A stretch of DNA of 64,000 nucleotides from positions 32,460 through 96,459 of the forward strand of contig NZ_JANJUQ010000019.1 of assembly GCF_024710485.1 (NCBI RefSeq), written 5' to 3'. A model generated the notes under the pieces. It had not been told where the DNA came from and made no database searches. It was given only the letters and a program-made list of their open reading frames with translations. Position 1 is the first letter of the stretch. Each line of letters starts with the position of its first letter. Made by a program: the position numbers and the translations under genes. Source of the DNA: Flavobacterium sp. (lineage in GTDB: Bacteria > Bacteroidota > Bacteroidia > Flavobacteriales > Flavobacteriaceae). This document shows positions 45,922 through 55,652 of this stretch, one piece after another.

Positions 45922-46590
45922 ATGTTTAAAAAAGTATTAGTCGCCGAGGATATTGACAGTATTAATATCGCTGTGATTCAAGCAATGAATCATTTGAAAG
46001 TCGCACACATAGACCATGTCAAATATTGTGATGATGCCCTATTGAAAATTAAAAAGGCTTTGAATTCGGGCGAACCGTATGACCTATTTATAACCGATTT
46101 GTCTTTTGAACCCGATCATCGAGAAGTCATCCTTACCTCAGGCGATGAAGCCATCAGTCACATTCGATCATTACAACCGGAGTTAAAAATTATCGTTTAT
46201 TCTATTGAAGACAAAGGTTTTAAAATCAAAACTTTATTGGAGAAATATAAAGTTAATGCTTATGTGCAAAAAGGACGAAACAGCATAACACAACTCAATG
46301 AAGCCATACTGCAACTTAGTCAAAGTAATGAGGTTTACTTATCCCCTACTGTAAAACATGTTTTAAGAGACAAATCGACTCGAGAGATAGATGATTTTGA
46401 TGTAGAGCTCATTAAACAATTGTCCATCGGCGTTACCCAAGACGCATTGGAACAACGCTTCAAAGAGTTAGGCATTACCCCCAACAGTAAAAGTGCCATC
46501 GAAAAACGATTGAGCAAACTCAAAGACCACTTCAGAGCCAATAATACTGTTCATTTAATTGCCATAGCTAAGGATATGGGAATTGCTTAG
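45922..46590 (+). CDS. DNA-binding response regulator (LuxR-like)
   Basis: This 222-residue protein has a receiver domain (acidic residues in VAEDIDS, Asp59 in FITDLSF, Tyr/Ser in VYSIEDK, Lys at VQKGRNS). The C-terminal HTH region is about 155-215 (DDFDVELIKQLSIGVTQDALEQRF...NSKSAIEKRLSKLK). It is the partner of the TPR kinase. The palindrome at 46608-46627, just after its stop, is positioned as an activator site for the next gene and is a plausible target of this regulator. Confidence 0.9.
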   Translation: MFKKVLVAEDIDSINIAVIQAMNHLKVAHIDHVKYCDDALLKIKKALNSGEPYDLFITDLSFEPDHREVILTSGDEAISHIRSLQPELKIIVYSIEDKGFKIKTLLEKYKVNAYVQKGRNSITQLNEAILQLSQSNEVYLSPTVKHVLRDKSTREIDDFDVELIKQLSIGVTQDALEQRFKELGITPNSKSAIEKRLSKLKDHFRANNTVHLIAIAKDMGIA

Positions 46591-46607
46591 CCAAAGAATT
46601 TTCATTG

Positions 46608-46627
46608 CTTTACGGTTTTCCGTAAGG
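46608..46627. promoter_or_regulatory. Palindromic activator site, copy 1
   Basis: CTTTACGG-TTTT-CCGTAAGG: 8-bp arms, 46608-46615 and 46620-46627. It is followed 19 nt later by TAATTTTG (46647-46654), a perfect -7 box, so its centre would lie near -42 from the start of transcription. A second copy, at 54777-54796, has exactly the same spacing. Confidence 0.65.
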
Positions 46628-46646
46628 AATCCATTTTCGTGACCTC

Positions 46647-46654
46647 TAATTTTG
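46647..46654 (+). promoter_or_regulatory. Promoter -7 box of the HTH gene
   Basis: TAATTTTG is a perfect -7 box, 19 nt after the palindromic activator site. A CTGCA/TGCAG hairpin (46668-46684) lies in the leader just before the GTG start at 46707. Confidence 0.6.
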
Positions 46655-46706
46655 AGAAATATCTAGTCTGCATTCAGGTTGCAGCCCGACTTCTTAAAAT
46701 TGTAAT

Positions 46707-46922
46707 GTGGATATCAGAATAATCATAAAAATACACGAGCTTCTAGAATCGAATCGTGCCGGAAATTCCAAAGAGATTGCTCTTAAATTAGGGATATCTG
46801 TTCGAACAGTCTACAACTATTTAACCTTTATGAAAACAGAATTAAACGCACCAATCGGCTACAATCATCAAAGGAAAAAATATGGATACGAAAGAACTTG
46901 TGAATTAAATTTCAAAGGATAA
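46707..46922 (+). CDS. Small HTH transcriptional regulator
   Basis: This 71-residue protein starts at GTG 46707 (MDIRIIIKIHELLESN...). An HTH fills most of it: SKEIALKLGISVRTVYNYLTFMKTEL is a textbook HTH_11-type helix pair, followed by PIGYNHQRKKYGYER. It lies between the response regulator and the giant surface protein, under the palindrome-linked promoter. It is likely a local regulator of the adhesin gene. Confidence 0.75.
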   Translation: MDIRIIIKIHELLESNRAGNSKEIALKLGISVRTVYNYLTFMKTELNAPIGYNHQRKKYGYERTCELNFKG

Positions 46923-46941
46923 TCCGATAGGAAAATTTGAT

Positions 46942-46949
46942 TATTTTTG
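46942..46949 (+). promoter_or_regulatory. Promoter -7 box of the surface protein gene
   Basis: TATTTTTG matches TAnnTTTG, 81 nt before the ATG of the 2217-residue protein. No -33 TTG was seen at the usual distance. Confidence 0.45.
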
Positions 46950-47030
46950 TCCAACTAGTTGTATTAAAACCAGTTCACTATCTAATATTGCTCCCCCAAA
47001 GCTTTTAAAAAACGAATACTCATAAAATTT

Positions 47031-50000
47031 ATGAAACAAAATTACATTGTCTCTATCTTATTTATTCTTTGTCAGTTTGGGTTTGCAACAGAGAAAACAA
47101 AATTGCTGGCTCCTTCAGCTACCATTTCAGGAACAACTACTGTTTGTCAAAATTCAGCCAGTCCGGTGATCACTTTTACGGGTAGTGGTGGAACGGCGCC
47201 TTATACGTTTACTTATAAAATTAACAATGGAGCTGATTTAACTGTTACTACAAATGGAAATAACAACTCCGTTAACGTATCGGCAAATACAAGCGTTGCG
47301 GGTGTATTTACCTATACTCTTGTGAGTGTTGAAGATTCTCAAGCACCACCCAATCCAGTCAATGTATCGGGAAGTGTGACAATAACGGTTAATCCTCAAC
47401 CCAATGCTAATATGGGTGGAACAGGGTCTGGTTCAACTTTTGGAGGTTTTGCAGCATTTAGAGTTTGTAGTAATACTTCGTCTCAATTTACATTTACTAA
47501 TACCTCAACGACAACCAGTACTAATACAAGCTACACCATTGACTGGGGGGATTCAACTCCTAATTTTACTGGTAATTCATGGACAAGTTTAACGCATACT
47601 TATCAAATTGGACTTTGGTATTTGACTTACACTATCAATGGAAATAACGGTTGTTCAATTTCTAGAACTTTTGTTGTTTTTGTAGGGTCAAACCCTGCAG
47701 TATCATTAGGAAATCCAGGTAATACAGATATTTGTAATGCAAACTCTCTAACCTTTCCAATTACTGGAACTTCTAATAATCCGCCTGGAACTACATATAC
47801 TGTATCATTCAACGATGGATCCGCTCCGCAAGTTTTTAATCATCCTCCACCTTCAAGTGTAACACATACATTTACTACTTCTTCTTGTGGTACGACAAGC
47901 TCTGATGGAAGTAACTCTTATCCAAATTCATTTTCAGCGAATATTGTCGCAACAAATCCATGTAGTACCTCGTCTGTTGGTGTGGTACCTATATATGTAT
48001 CAGCGAACCCACAAGCAAATTTTAATTCTCCTCAAACAGCATGTGTTAATAACCAAGTCTGCCTTACCAACACATCACAAGGAAACCAGGTTATAAGTAA
48101 CATATGTTCTACTCCATCTATTGTTTGGTCGATTACACCTTCGACAGGTTTTAATATTGCAGCAGGCAGTTCATTAGGTAACGATTTTTCATCAAACGAT
48201 TTTAGTTTGTGGCTTTCCGGATCTGATAATCTTTGTATTACATTCACTACACCTGGAACATACACTATAACAATCAAAACAGGTAATAAATGTGGAATTG
48301 ATACTGAGACAAAAACTATCTGTGTACAATCAACCTTAACTCCCCAATTCACCCTAAATACCACCGCTGGCTGTGCCCCTTTAACGGTAAACGCAACCAA
48401 TTCAACCAATTTAGCCAATCAATGTTCAACACCAACCTACCTGTGGGAAGTAACATACTCTCCCGCGTTTTGTGGTACTAGTATAACTCCGATACCTAAC
48501 CAAACTACTGCCAATGCTACATTTAATTTTACTCAATCCGGAACCTACACCATAAAATTATCTGTAACTAATGCTTGCGGAACCACCAATACCACTCAAA
48601 CGGTAACCGTCAAAAAACCACCGACAGTAGCTGTTGCGCCAATAAATAATGCCTGTGGAAGTGCTAATATTACACCCGTCGGAACCGTTACGAATTGTGC
48701 CCCAACAGGTGGGACTTTAACTTATGCTTGGAGTTTCCCCGGCGGAACACCATCGTCGTCTACTGCTTTAAATCCGGGTACTGTTAGTTATCCCACCGGA
48801 GGACCTTACACTGTCTCTTTTACAGCTACAAACGAATGTGGTGTTTCCAATACCGCCAATCAAAGCTTTACGGTGAATGTTGCCCCGGTAATTACCAATA
48901 CCGTGACAAGTCAAACTATTTGTTCGGGCTCACAAACTACTCCGGTTAACTTAACAGCCAATCCTACCGGAACAACTTTCACTTGGACCGCAACCGCAAC
49001 CGCCGGCATAACCGGTTTTGCAGCTTCTGGTTCAAGTGCAACAATTCCGGCGCAAACTATTGTTACAACCAATACAAATCCGGGTACAGTTACTTATGTG
49101 ATTACACCAACGTTTAACGGCTGTGTCGGTAGCCCATTCAATTATATAATCAATGTCAATCCTGCTCCATCCATAACAACGCAACCGGCATCCAGTTCAG
49201 TTTGTTTGGGAGGTACAGCTACTACCATGACCGTAAGCTTAAATAGTTCAGCCGTTACGCCAACTTACCAATGGTACTCAAATAGCTCTAATAGTAATAC
49301 GGGCGGAACGCTGATTCCGGGAGCTACCAATTCAAGTTACTCACCGCCGACAAGTACCGTTGGTACTATTTATTATTATGCTGTCATCAGTTTAGCATCA
49401 GGAGGATGTTCCGGTTTGACATCTGCGGTTGCATCCGTTACTGTTAATCCGTTACCAACCATCAACACCCAACCTTTACCCTCTCAAAATGTTTGTGTTG
49501 GTGCCACGATAAATCCGTTGTCGGTATCCTTTGCCGGAGGTACAGGTACTCCAAATTATCAATGGTTTAGTAACACCACTAACAGCAATACCGGCGGTAC
49601 CCCAATTGCCGGTGCAACAGCAGCATCTTACACACCTCCCGTTTTCAATACCATAGGTTCCTACTATTATTATGTTGTAATTACCCTAAACGGAAATGAC
49701 TGTGGTACCCTAAACAGTAATACTGCTGAAGTAATTGTGGTTGCCGATCCGATAATTACGGCTCAACCATTAGCAACGCAAACACAGTGTCAAAATACAC
49801 CGGCTACTGCTTTAACAGTTACAGCTAGTGGTGGAATAGGTACATACACTTATCAATGGTTCAGCAATACAACCAACAGTAATACAAACGGTGTTTTAAT
49901 TCCGGCACAAATTGGCAACTCTTTTGTCCCTTCAACAACTTCAACCGGAACAACTTATTATTATTGTGTTGTAAGCCAATCAGGTGTTGGATGTAGTGTA

Positions 50001-53000
50001 ACCAGCGCAACAGCTGCAGTAACTGTAGTTCCTGCTCCGTCTATAACTACACAGCCTCAATCAGCAACTGTGTGCGAGGGTTCAACAGTATCGCCATTAA
50101 CAGTGGCTTATACAAACGGTACCGGAACAGCTACTTACCAATGGTTTGACTCAAACGGACCTATATCAGGCGCCACATCGGCAACTTATACACCAAGTAA
50201 CACTTCCTCCAACAGCTATTATTGTGTAATCACCTTTTCATCAGGAGGATGTACCAATATAACATCAAACTCTGCTGTTATTACCATTAACCCTTTACCA
50301 ACAATTGATAGTCAGCCTTTGAGTACTCAAAGTATTTGTGTAGGCGGTACAATACCGGCTTTAACGGTTTCTTATACAGGAGGTGTTGGAACACCAACTT
50401 ACCAATGGTATAGCAATACTAACAATACAACCATAGGTGGCACACCTGTTGGTACTAATGCTGCGAATTACACTCCTCCAGCCTTCAATGCCAGTGGAAC
50501 ATTTTACTATTATGTAACCATAACTTTGAATGGTGCTGGTTGTGGCAATATAACAAGTAATGTCGCCGAAGTTATAGTAGTCCCCGACCCGACTTTAACA
50601 ACTCAGCCCTTGACCCAACAAACCGTTTGTCAAAACACACCGGCTACCGCTTTAGAAGTGCAAGCAAGTGGTGGAATTGGAACAGCTTATTCTTATCAAT
50701 GGTATGTGTCAACAACAAACAGTAATACCGCAGGTACTGTTATCGTTGGGGAAACCAACAACACATTTACACCTCCAACTAATGCAGCCGGTACATTTTA
50801 TTACTATTGTATCGTAACGCAAAATTCAGGTAACGGATGTAATGCAACTAGTTCAGTAGCTACTGTAATTGTTAATCTGGCACCTGATTTTACCACACAA
50901 CCAACAGGAAGTAATATCTGTTTAGGCCAAACACCAACACTATTAACTTTTACTGTAGTAAATGGTGTAGGCACGCCTAATTACCAATGGTATTCCAATA
51001 CGGTTAATTCGGCTACCGGAGGAACAGCAATCAGTGGTGCTACAACAGCTACCTATACGCCACCATCTAATACCCCGGGAACAACCTACTATTATTGTGT
51101 GGTTTCATTTCCGGCAATTACCGGAGGCTGCTCAATTATTACAACCAATACCACTGAAGTAATCATTAATCCTAATCCGGTTATCGCCCCTGAAAGTGTA
51201 ACGATTTGTAGTGGTAACAATTTTACAATTGCACCCACAACATCAGGAGGCAATATAATTCCACCGGGAACAACTTACACTTGGTCCGCTCCTTCTATTA
51301 CACCGGCAGGAGCCATAACTGGAGCTACTGCTGAAATTACACCACAAACTGTTATAGGTCAAAATTTAATCAACACGACTACCAGTCCGGCTACTGTTAT
51401 TTATACAGTAACGCCTACTTCCGGTATTTGTGTTGGTAACAGTTTTACGGTAACAGTAACTGTTAATCCGGCTATTAATCCGAATGTTGTGGTTAATAAC
51501 AATGCCTGTTTTGGAGTAAACACAGCCTCAATTACCACCAATATAACCGGTGGAATACCATTTTCAAGTGGCACTCCTTACCAATTAAACTGGACAGGAC
51601 CAAACGGTTTTAACTCAACCAACTCATCCATTGCAAACATAGAACCCGGTTCATATCAAGTAACCATAAATGATGCAGGCGGTTGTCCGTTTTCAGGTTC
51701 ATACACTATAACCGAACCTACTGATATTGTCATTACTATAGATAGTGAAAATGATATTACTTGTTTTAATGCGGATAATGGTAGCATCAACATTACAGTA
51801 ACAGGCGGAACAGGAAATTACTCGTACAATTGGACTCGAAACGGTGGCTTTCACTCCACTGCCGAAGATATTGCAAACCTAAGTCCGGGTACTTATGTAG
51901 TAACAGTTACTGATGCCAATAATTGTGGTCCTAAAACAGCAACGTTCACTATAACCCAGCCTCCACTTTTAGTGGTGAGCTTAGCCGGTCAAACTAACGT
52001 TTTGTGTTACGGAGCCGCAACAGGAGCCATAACAGTAAATGTTTCAGGTGGTACGCCAAATCCAATTTCGGCAGACTATACTTATTCATGGACAGGTCCA
52101 AACGGATTTACCAGTACCGCTCAAAATTTGAATAATTTGTTCGCGGGAGTTTATGATTTAGCGGTAACCGACAATCAAGGATGCGTTAAAAATCTTTCAG
52201 TAACCATTACGCAATCTACTGAAATAGTAATTAATTACACTACCACACCAATAACTTGTTATGGCGCTAATAATGCTTCTCTAACCGCTACCATATCCGG
52301 AGGCAATGGGCCATACCAATACCAATGGAATAATTTAGCTACCAGCTTAACCCAAACCAATTTGTCGGCTGGGACTTATATCATAACCGTTACAGATAAT
52401 GTAGGCTGTATAAAAACAGAAAACATAGTCATCCCTGAGGCACCGGTATTTACCATTAACCCTATAGTTTCTAATGTATCATGTTTTGGTGCCAACAACG
52501 GTAGTATCAATTTAAATTTAACAGGCGGAATAGCTCCGGTGACGCTAACTTGGAGTGATGGCAGTACTTCCGGCTTAATCAGAAACAATCTGCCGCCGGG
52601 AACTTACACAGCAACTATTTCTGATGGTACGCCTTGTTACATTGTAAGAACCTTTACTATAATTCAACCTCAACCCTTGGTAATTTCGGCTAACACTACA
52701 AATCCATTAGACTGTACAATTACCAATAACGGAGCAATTAACTTGATAGTTTCAGGTGGTACACCTCCGTTTACTTATAGTTGGTCAAATGGTGCTACCA
52801 CTGAGGATTTGAATAATCTTGTTGTCGGTAATTACAGTGTTACGGTTACCGATGCTAACAATTGTTCCGTTACCGGCCAATACAGTTTAACCCGACCGGC
52901 TCCAATTCAAATTAATGTTACTACACAAACCGATTTTGATTGTGCAGCCCATGAGGTGACACAAAGTTTTGTTGCCCAAGCCTCCGGAGGTGTTCCGCCT

Positions 53001-53684
53001 TACCAGTACCAATGGTCAAGCGGCAATGTGACTGGGGTAAACGGTGAAATCATGAGTTCTGATGTTAACGGCACAGTAATACTCACTGTAACTGATGGCG
53101 TAGGATGTACTGCTACTTACACCGTTGATGTAGACAACCCGGTAATTGGTTATTCATCGTTTGACACAACTTCGTTTGGCTATTCAACTTATGGTATATA
53201 CTCGATTGGAGATCCAATTCAATTCACAAGCGACATCACCGGTGATTACGTTTCTGTATCATGGGATTTCGGAGATGGTACTTTTTCAACCGAACTCAAT
53301 CCAATCCACACTTATTTAATTCCACGAGATTATGTGATTACCCAAACGGTTACTTATCCTTTTGGATGCGTTTATGTGCACACCATAACTTTAGTAGTAG
53401 AAAAAGGCTATTTATTAGTAGTTCCAACTGCTTTTACGCCAAATAATGATTCGCTAAACGATACCTACAGACCGGTTTCTAAACGATTGAAAAATATTAG
53501 GTTGGACATCTATGATACCTGGGGTTCTTTAGTTTACACTGAGACCGGAGATGTACTGCTTGGATGGGATGGCAAAATCAAAGGGTTTAATGCCGAAAAC
53601 GGAAACTATTACAGCAAAGTCACTGCTGAAACTTTTTACGGCACTATAGTCAATGAAAATCAAACTTTTGTATTAATCAAGTAA
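47031..53684 (+). CDS. Giant T9SS type B surface protein with PKD, Ig-like and SprB repeats
   Basis: This 2217-residue protein has a signal peptide (about 1-20). PKD-type domains lie in the N-terminal third (for example IDWGDSTPNF). Seven Ig-like units of 85-95 residues span about 710-1385, each starting P.ITTQP...VC.G and containing YQWYSNT. About seven SprB-type repeats follow (about 1480-2030; ITCFNADNGSINITVTGG type). A late PKD unit has VSWDFGDGTFST. It ends in a T9SS type B sorting domain (VVPTAFTPNNDSLNDTY..., ENGNYYSKVTA, VLIK). It is a cell-surface adhesin, perhaps for gliding or attachment. The directly adjacent PorP/SprF gene supplies its secretion partner. Confidence 0.93.
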   Translation: MKQNYIVSILFILCQFGFATEKTKLLAPSATISGTTTVCQNSASPVITFTGSGGTAPYTFTYKINNGADLTVTTNGNNNSVNVSANTSVAGVFTYTLVSVEDSQAPPNPVNVSGSVTITVNPQPNANMGGTGSGSTFGGFAAFRVCSNTSSQFTFTNTSTTTSTNTSYTIDWGDSTPNFTGNSWTSLTHTYQIGLWYLTYTINGNNGCSISRTFVVFVGSNPAVSLGNPGNTDICNANSLTFPITGTSNNPPGTTYTVSFNDGSAPQVFNHPPPSSVTHTFTTSSCGTTSSDGSNSYPNSFSANIVATNPCSTSSVGVVPIYVSANPQANFNSPQTACVNNQVCLTNTSQGNQVISNICSTPSIVWSITPSTGFNIAAGSSLGNDFSSNDFSLWLSGSDNLCITFTTPGTYTITIKTGNKCGIDTETKTICVQSTLTPQFTLNTTAGCAPLTVNATNSTNLANQCSTPTYLWEVTYSPAFCGTSITPIPNQTTANATFNFTQSGTYTIKLSVTNACGTTNTTQTVTVKKPPTVAVAPINNACGSANITPVGTVTNCAPTGGTLTYAWSFPGGTPSSSTALNPGTVSYPTGGPYTVSFTATNECGVSNTANQSFTVNVAPVITNTVTSQTICSGSQTTPVNLTANPTGTTFTWTATATAGITGFAASGSSATIPAQTIVTTNTNPGTVTYVITPTFNGCVGSPFNYIINVNPAPSITTQPASSSVCLGGTATTMTVSLNSSAVTPTYQWYSNSSNSNTGGTLIPGATNSSYSPPTSTVGTIYYYAVISLASGGCSGLTSAVASVTVNPLPTINTQPLPSQNVCVGATINPLSVSFAGGTGTPNYQWFSNTTNSNTGGTPIAGATAASYTPPVFNTIGSYYYYVVITLNGNDCGTLNSNTAEVIVVADPIITAQPLATQTQCQNTPATALTVTASGGIGTYTYQWFSNTTNSNTNGVLIPAQIGNSFVPSTTSTGTTYYYCVVSQSGVGCSVTSATAAVTVVPAPSITTQPQSATVCEGSTVSPLTVAYTNGTGTATYQWFDSNGPISGATSATYTPSNTSSNSYYCVITFSSGGCTNITSNSAVITINPLPTIDSQPLSTQSICVGGTIPALTVSYTGGVGTPTYQWYSNTNNTTIGGTPVGTNAANYTPPAFNASGTFYYYVTITLNGAGCGNITSNVAEVIVVPDPTLTTQPLTQQTVCQNTPATALEVQASGGIGTAYSYQWYVSTTNSNTAGTVIVGETNNTFTPPTNAAGTFYYYCIVTQNSGNGCNATSSVATVIVNLAPDFTTQPTGSNICLGQTPTLLTFTVVNGVGTPNYQWYSNTVNSATGGTAISGATTATYTPPSNTPGTTYYYCVVSFPAITGGCSIITTNTTEVIINPNPVIAPESVTICSGNNFTIAPTTSGGNIIPPGTTYTWSAPSITPAGAITGATAEITPQTVIGQNLINTTTSPATVIYTVTPTSGICVGNSFTVTVTVNPAINPNVVVNNNACFGVNTASITTNITGGIPFSSGTPYQLNWTGPNGFNSTNSSIANIEPGSYQVTINDAGGCPFSGSYTITEPTDIVITIDSENDITCFNADNGSINITVTGGTGNYSYNWTRNGGFHSTAEDIANLSPGTYVVTVTDANNCGPKTATFTITQPPLLVVSLAGQTNVLCYGAATGAITVNVSGGTPNPISADYTYSWTGPNGFTSTAQNLNNLFAGVYDLAVTDNQGCVKNLSVTITQSTEIVINYTTTPITCYGANNASLTATISGGNGPYQYQWNNLATSLTQTNLSAGTYIITVTDNVGCIKTENIVIPEAPVFTINPIVSNVSCFGANNGSINLNLTGGIAPVTLTWSDGSTSGLIRNNLPPGTYTATISDGTPCYIVRTFTIIQPQPLVISANTTNPLDCTITNNGAINLIVSGGTPPFTYSWSNGATTEDLNNLVVGNYSVTVTDANNCSVTGQYSLTRPAPIQINVTTQTDFDCAAHEVTQSFVAQASGGVPPYQYQWSSGNVTGVNGEIMSSDVNGTVILTVTDGVGCTATYTVDVDNPVIGYSSFDTTSFGYSTYGIYSIGDPIQFTSDITGDYVSVSWDFGDGTFSTELNPIHTYLIPRDYVITQTVTYPFGCVYVHTITLVVEKGYLLVVPTAFTPNNDSLNDTYRPVSKRLKNIRLDIYDTWGSLVYTETGDVLLGWDGKIKGFNAENGNYYSKVTAETFYGTIVNENQTFVLIK

Positions 53685-53696
53685 ATGTTGTTATCG

Positions 53697-54728
53697 ATGA
53701 AAATTAAATTCCTTTTTATAGCTGCATTTACCTTGGTAACCACTATTAGTAGTGCTCAAGACCCTATATTCACTCAGTTTTATTTGGTCCCCGAGACCTT
53801 GAATCCTGCTTTTACCGGTATATCCAATACATGGAATGCCGGATTGATGCACAGGCGACAATGGCCGGACGGGAATCGCAAAATGGATACCCAATTCGGC
53901 TTTGCCAATAATTTAATCAGCGATGAAATTGGTGTGGGTGTTACAGTATTAAACCACAGCGAGGTCTTTACAGGATACAACTATTTTAAGTTTAATGGGG
54001 CTTTTGCCTATCGGGTTGATTTGGATTACGATTGGCGACTCCGTTTAGGACTCGAAGCAGGTTTAGGTAGAAAAGATTTTAATTTCAACAACTTATTGTT
54101 GGAAGACCAAATCAACAGCAATACCGGTGCTATCAGTCCGGGTAGTGTTGACCCCGGAGTTTTAGACTATAGCAATAAAATCAACTTCCTAGACTTTGCA
54201 GCCGGGTTCGTACTCGACCAAGAAAATGCTTGGTTTGGAGTTGCTGTTAAGCACTTAAACAGACCCGATATTTCTTTCCGTGAAAATGCTAATGTTCCTC
54301 TGGATTTATTTCTAACAGTGCATGGAGGATATTTTTTCGAGTTTTTGAACTCACCAACGAGTCTAATACCGGAAGGAACCAACCTAATGCTAACCGCCAA
54401 CTACATGCGCCAAGGCCAATACAACCGTTTGGATATTGGAGCAGTAATGGACTACAGCCGATTTAGTTTTGGGTTAGTAGCGGCCACTAACCCGGAAAGA
54501 CGTGCGCCCAATAGTCATTTTTTAACTTCCATCAATCCGGTGTTAACATTCAAATCCAGCGAGTTTACTTTTGGATATTCCTACGATTGGAATACTTCTA
54601 AGATAGGCAGAACACAAGGCGTGCATGAATTATCCCTTACTTGGCAATCCAGTTACCGCTGTGATCGTTGCGACAACTATAAAGTTAAATTAAAACGAAA
54701 CGGTGAAGCAGGATATCAAAAAATGTAA
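53697..54728 (+). CDS. PorP/SprF-family T9SS membrane protein
   Basis: This 343-residue outer-membrane protein has a signal peptide (MKIKFLFIAAFTL...SAQ). The typical start is QDPIFTQFYLVPETLNPAFTGI, followed by beta-barrel strands. Family members pair with type B sorting-domain proteins and help export or anchor them. It directly follows the giant adhesin gene, with no gap if the ATG at 53685 is used. I prefer the ATG at 53697, which gives a cleaner signal peptide. Confidence 0.93.
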   Translation: MKIKFLFIAAFTLVTTISSAQDPIFTQFYLVPETLNPAFTGISNTWNAGLMHRRQWPDGNRKMDTQFGFANNLISDEIGVGVTVLNHSEVFTGYNYFKFNGAFAYRVDLDYDWRLRLGLEAGLGRKDFNFNNLLLEDQINSNTGAISPGSVDPGVLDYSNKINFLDFAAGFVLDQENAWFGVAVKHLNRPDISFRENANVPLDLFLTVHGGYFFEFLNSPTSLIPEGTNLMLTANYMRQGQYNRLDIGAVMDYSRFSFGLVAATNPERRAPNSHFLTSINPVLTFKSSEFTFGYSYDWNTSKIGRTQGVHELSLTWQSSYRCDRCDNYKVKLKRNGEAGYQKM

Positions 54729-54744
54729 CCTCTCCTCCCCTATA

Positions 54745-54773
54745 AAAAACACCTCATACAGGTGTTTTTTTTA
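54745..54773 (+). terminator. Rho-independent terminator after the adhesin/SprF unit
   Basis: An 11-bp stem AAAAAACACCT (54745-54755)/AGGTGTTTTTT (54761-54771) with a 5-nt loop and a T run. It ends the adhesin operon. Confidence 0.9.
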
Positions 54774-54776
54774 TGC

Positions 54777-54796
54777 CTTTACGGTTTTCCGTAAGG
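54777..54796. promoter_or_regulatory. Palindromic activator site, copy 2
   Basis: CCTTACGG-TTTT-CCGTAAGG: 8-bp perfect arms, 54777-54784 and 54789-54796. TAAGTTTG (54816-54823), a perfect -7 box, follows after 19 nt. CATTTTC also sits at the same offset in both copies (46632 and 54801). Confidence 0.65.
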
Positions 54797-54815
54797 ATTA
54801 CATTTTCATTGAAAG

Positions 54816-54823
54816 TAAGTTTG
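54816..54823 (+). promoter_or_regulatory. Promoter -7 box of the 54849 lipoprotein gene
   Basis: TAAGTTTG is a perfect -7 box, 25 nt upstream of the ATG and 19 nt after the palindrome. Confidence 0.6.
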
Positions 54824-54848
54824 AATATTAATTCAAAAACCAAAACCA

Positions 54849-55649
54849 ATGAAAAAAGCAATTTCAATTTGTGTCTTAGCTTTATTATGTTCCTGTAATA
54901 CAGTTAAGACGTATTATCAGGTTTACAACACTGAGTCAGAAACAGTCAAATCATCAGGGAATTCAATTTTCTTTGAAGATGCTAACTGTATAATCAGTTA
55001 CAATTTATGGTCAGAAAATGGAAATGCAGGATTTTCATTTTACAATAAAACCGAAGAAGTAATTTACCTTCAACTTGACCAAAGCTTTTATGTAATCAAC
55101 GGCAATGCCTATGATTATTATCAAAACAGAGTATTCATAAGCTCATCGAATTCCGCTACTGTAAGCTCAAATACTTCAGGATATTCTTTATTGGGAAGGC
55201 TTTCTTATACTTCATTAAATTCAAAAACTGTTACTTCTCATCAATCAAAGGGTTTAGAAATAACTGAAGCTAAAGTAATTGCCATTCCATCAAAAACTAC
55301 CAAATCGATTTCCGAATTCAATATTAACGAAACCATATTCAGAGATTGTGATTTATTAAGATTTCCATCGTCTAAACAAGTCAGCCAAAAATCTTTTAAT
55401 AAAGAAAACTCTCCCTTGAAATTTTACAATTCCATATCCTATAAAATTGGAGATAAAATCAACAAAGTAAAAAATGACTTTTATGTATCAGGTATAACAA
55501 ACATAGCTTCAAGTGATGCGTTTAAACAGGAAAAAAATGCTTTCTGTAATCAAAAAGGCGGCGGAACAATTGATGTTTTCAAAGAAATTGCCCCAAACAA
55601 GTTTTATATAATTTATACCAAAACACAAGCAGACACCTGGAAATACTAA
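54849..55649 (+). CDS. Lipoprotein of unknown function
   Basis: This 266-residue lipoprotein has its lipobox at LLCSC (Cys16). The rest is beta-rich, with a Ser/Asn-rich middle (SSSNSATVSSNTSGYS) and two further cysteines in the second half. It is not recognised. Its promoter has the same palindrome and -7 box as the adhesin module, so it is probably in the same regulon. The HNH gene follows after 3 bp. Confidence 0.75.
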   Translation: MKKAISICVLALLCSCNTVKTYYQVYNTESETVKSSGNSIFFEDANCIISYNLWSENGNAGFSFYNKTEEVIYLQLDQSFYVINGNAYDYYQNRVFISSSNSATVSSNTSGYSLLGRLSYTSLNSKTVTSHQSKGLEITEAKVIAIPSKTTKSISEFNINETIFRDCDLLRFPSSKQVSQKSFNKENSPLKFYNSISYKIGDKINKVKNDFYVSGITNIASSDAFKQEKNAFCNQKGGGTIDVFKEIAPNKFYIIYTKTQADTWKY

Positions 55650-55652
55650 ATA

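Noticed and set aside
46608..46627. Palindrome after the response regulator gene taken as a terminator
   Set aside because: There is no T run after it, and a second copy at 54777 has exactly the same distance to a -7 box, so an operator is the better reading.
49150..51160. Regular repeats in the giant gene as a possible CRISPR or DNA satellite
   Set aside because: They are in frame and encode about 90-residue Ig-like units; there are no short identical repeats with unique spacers.
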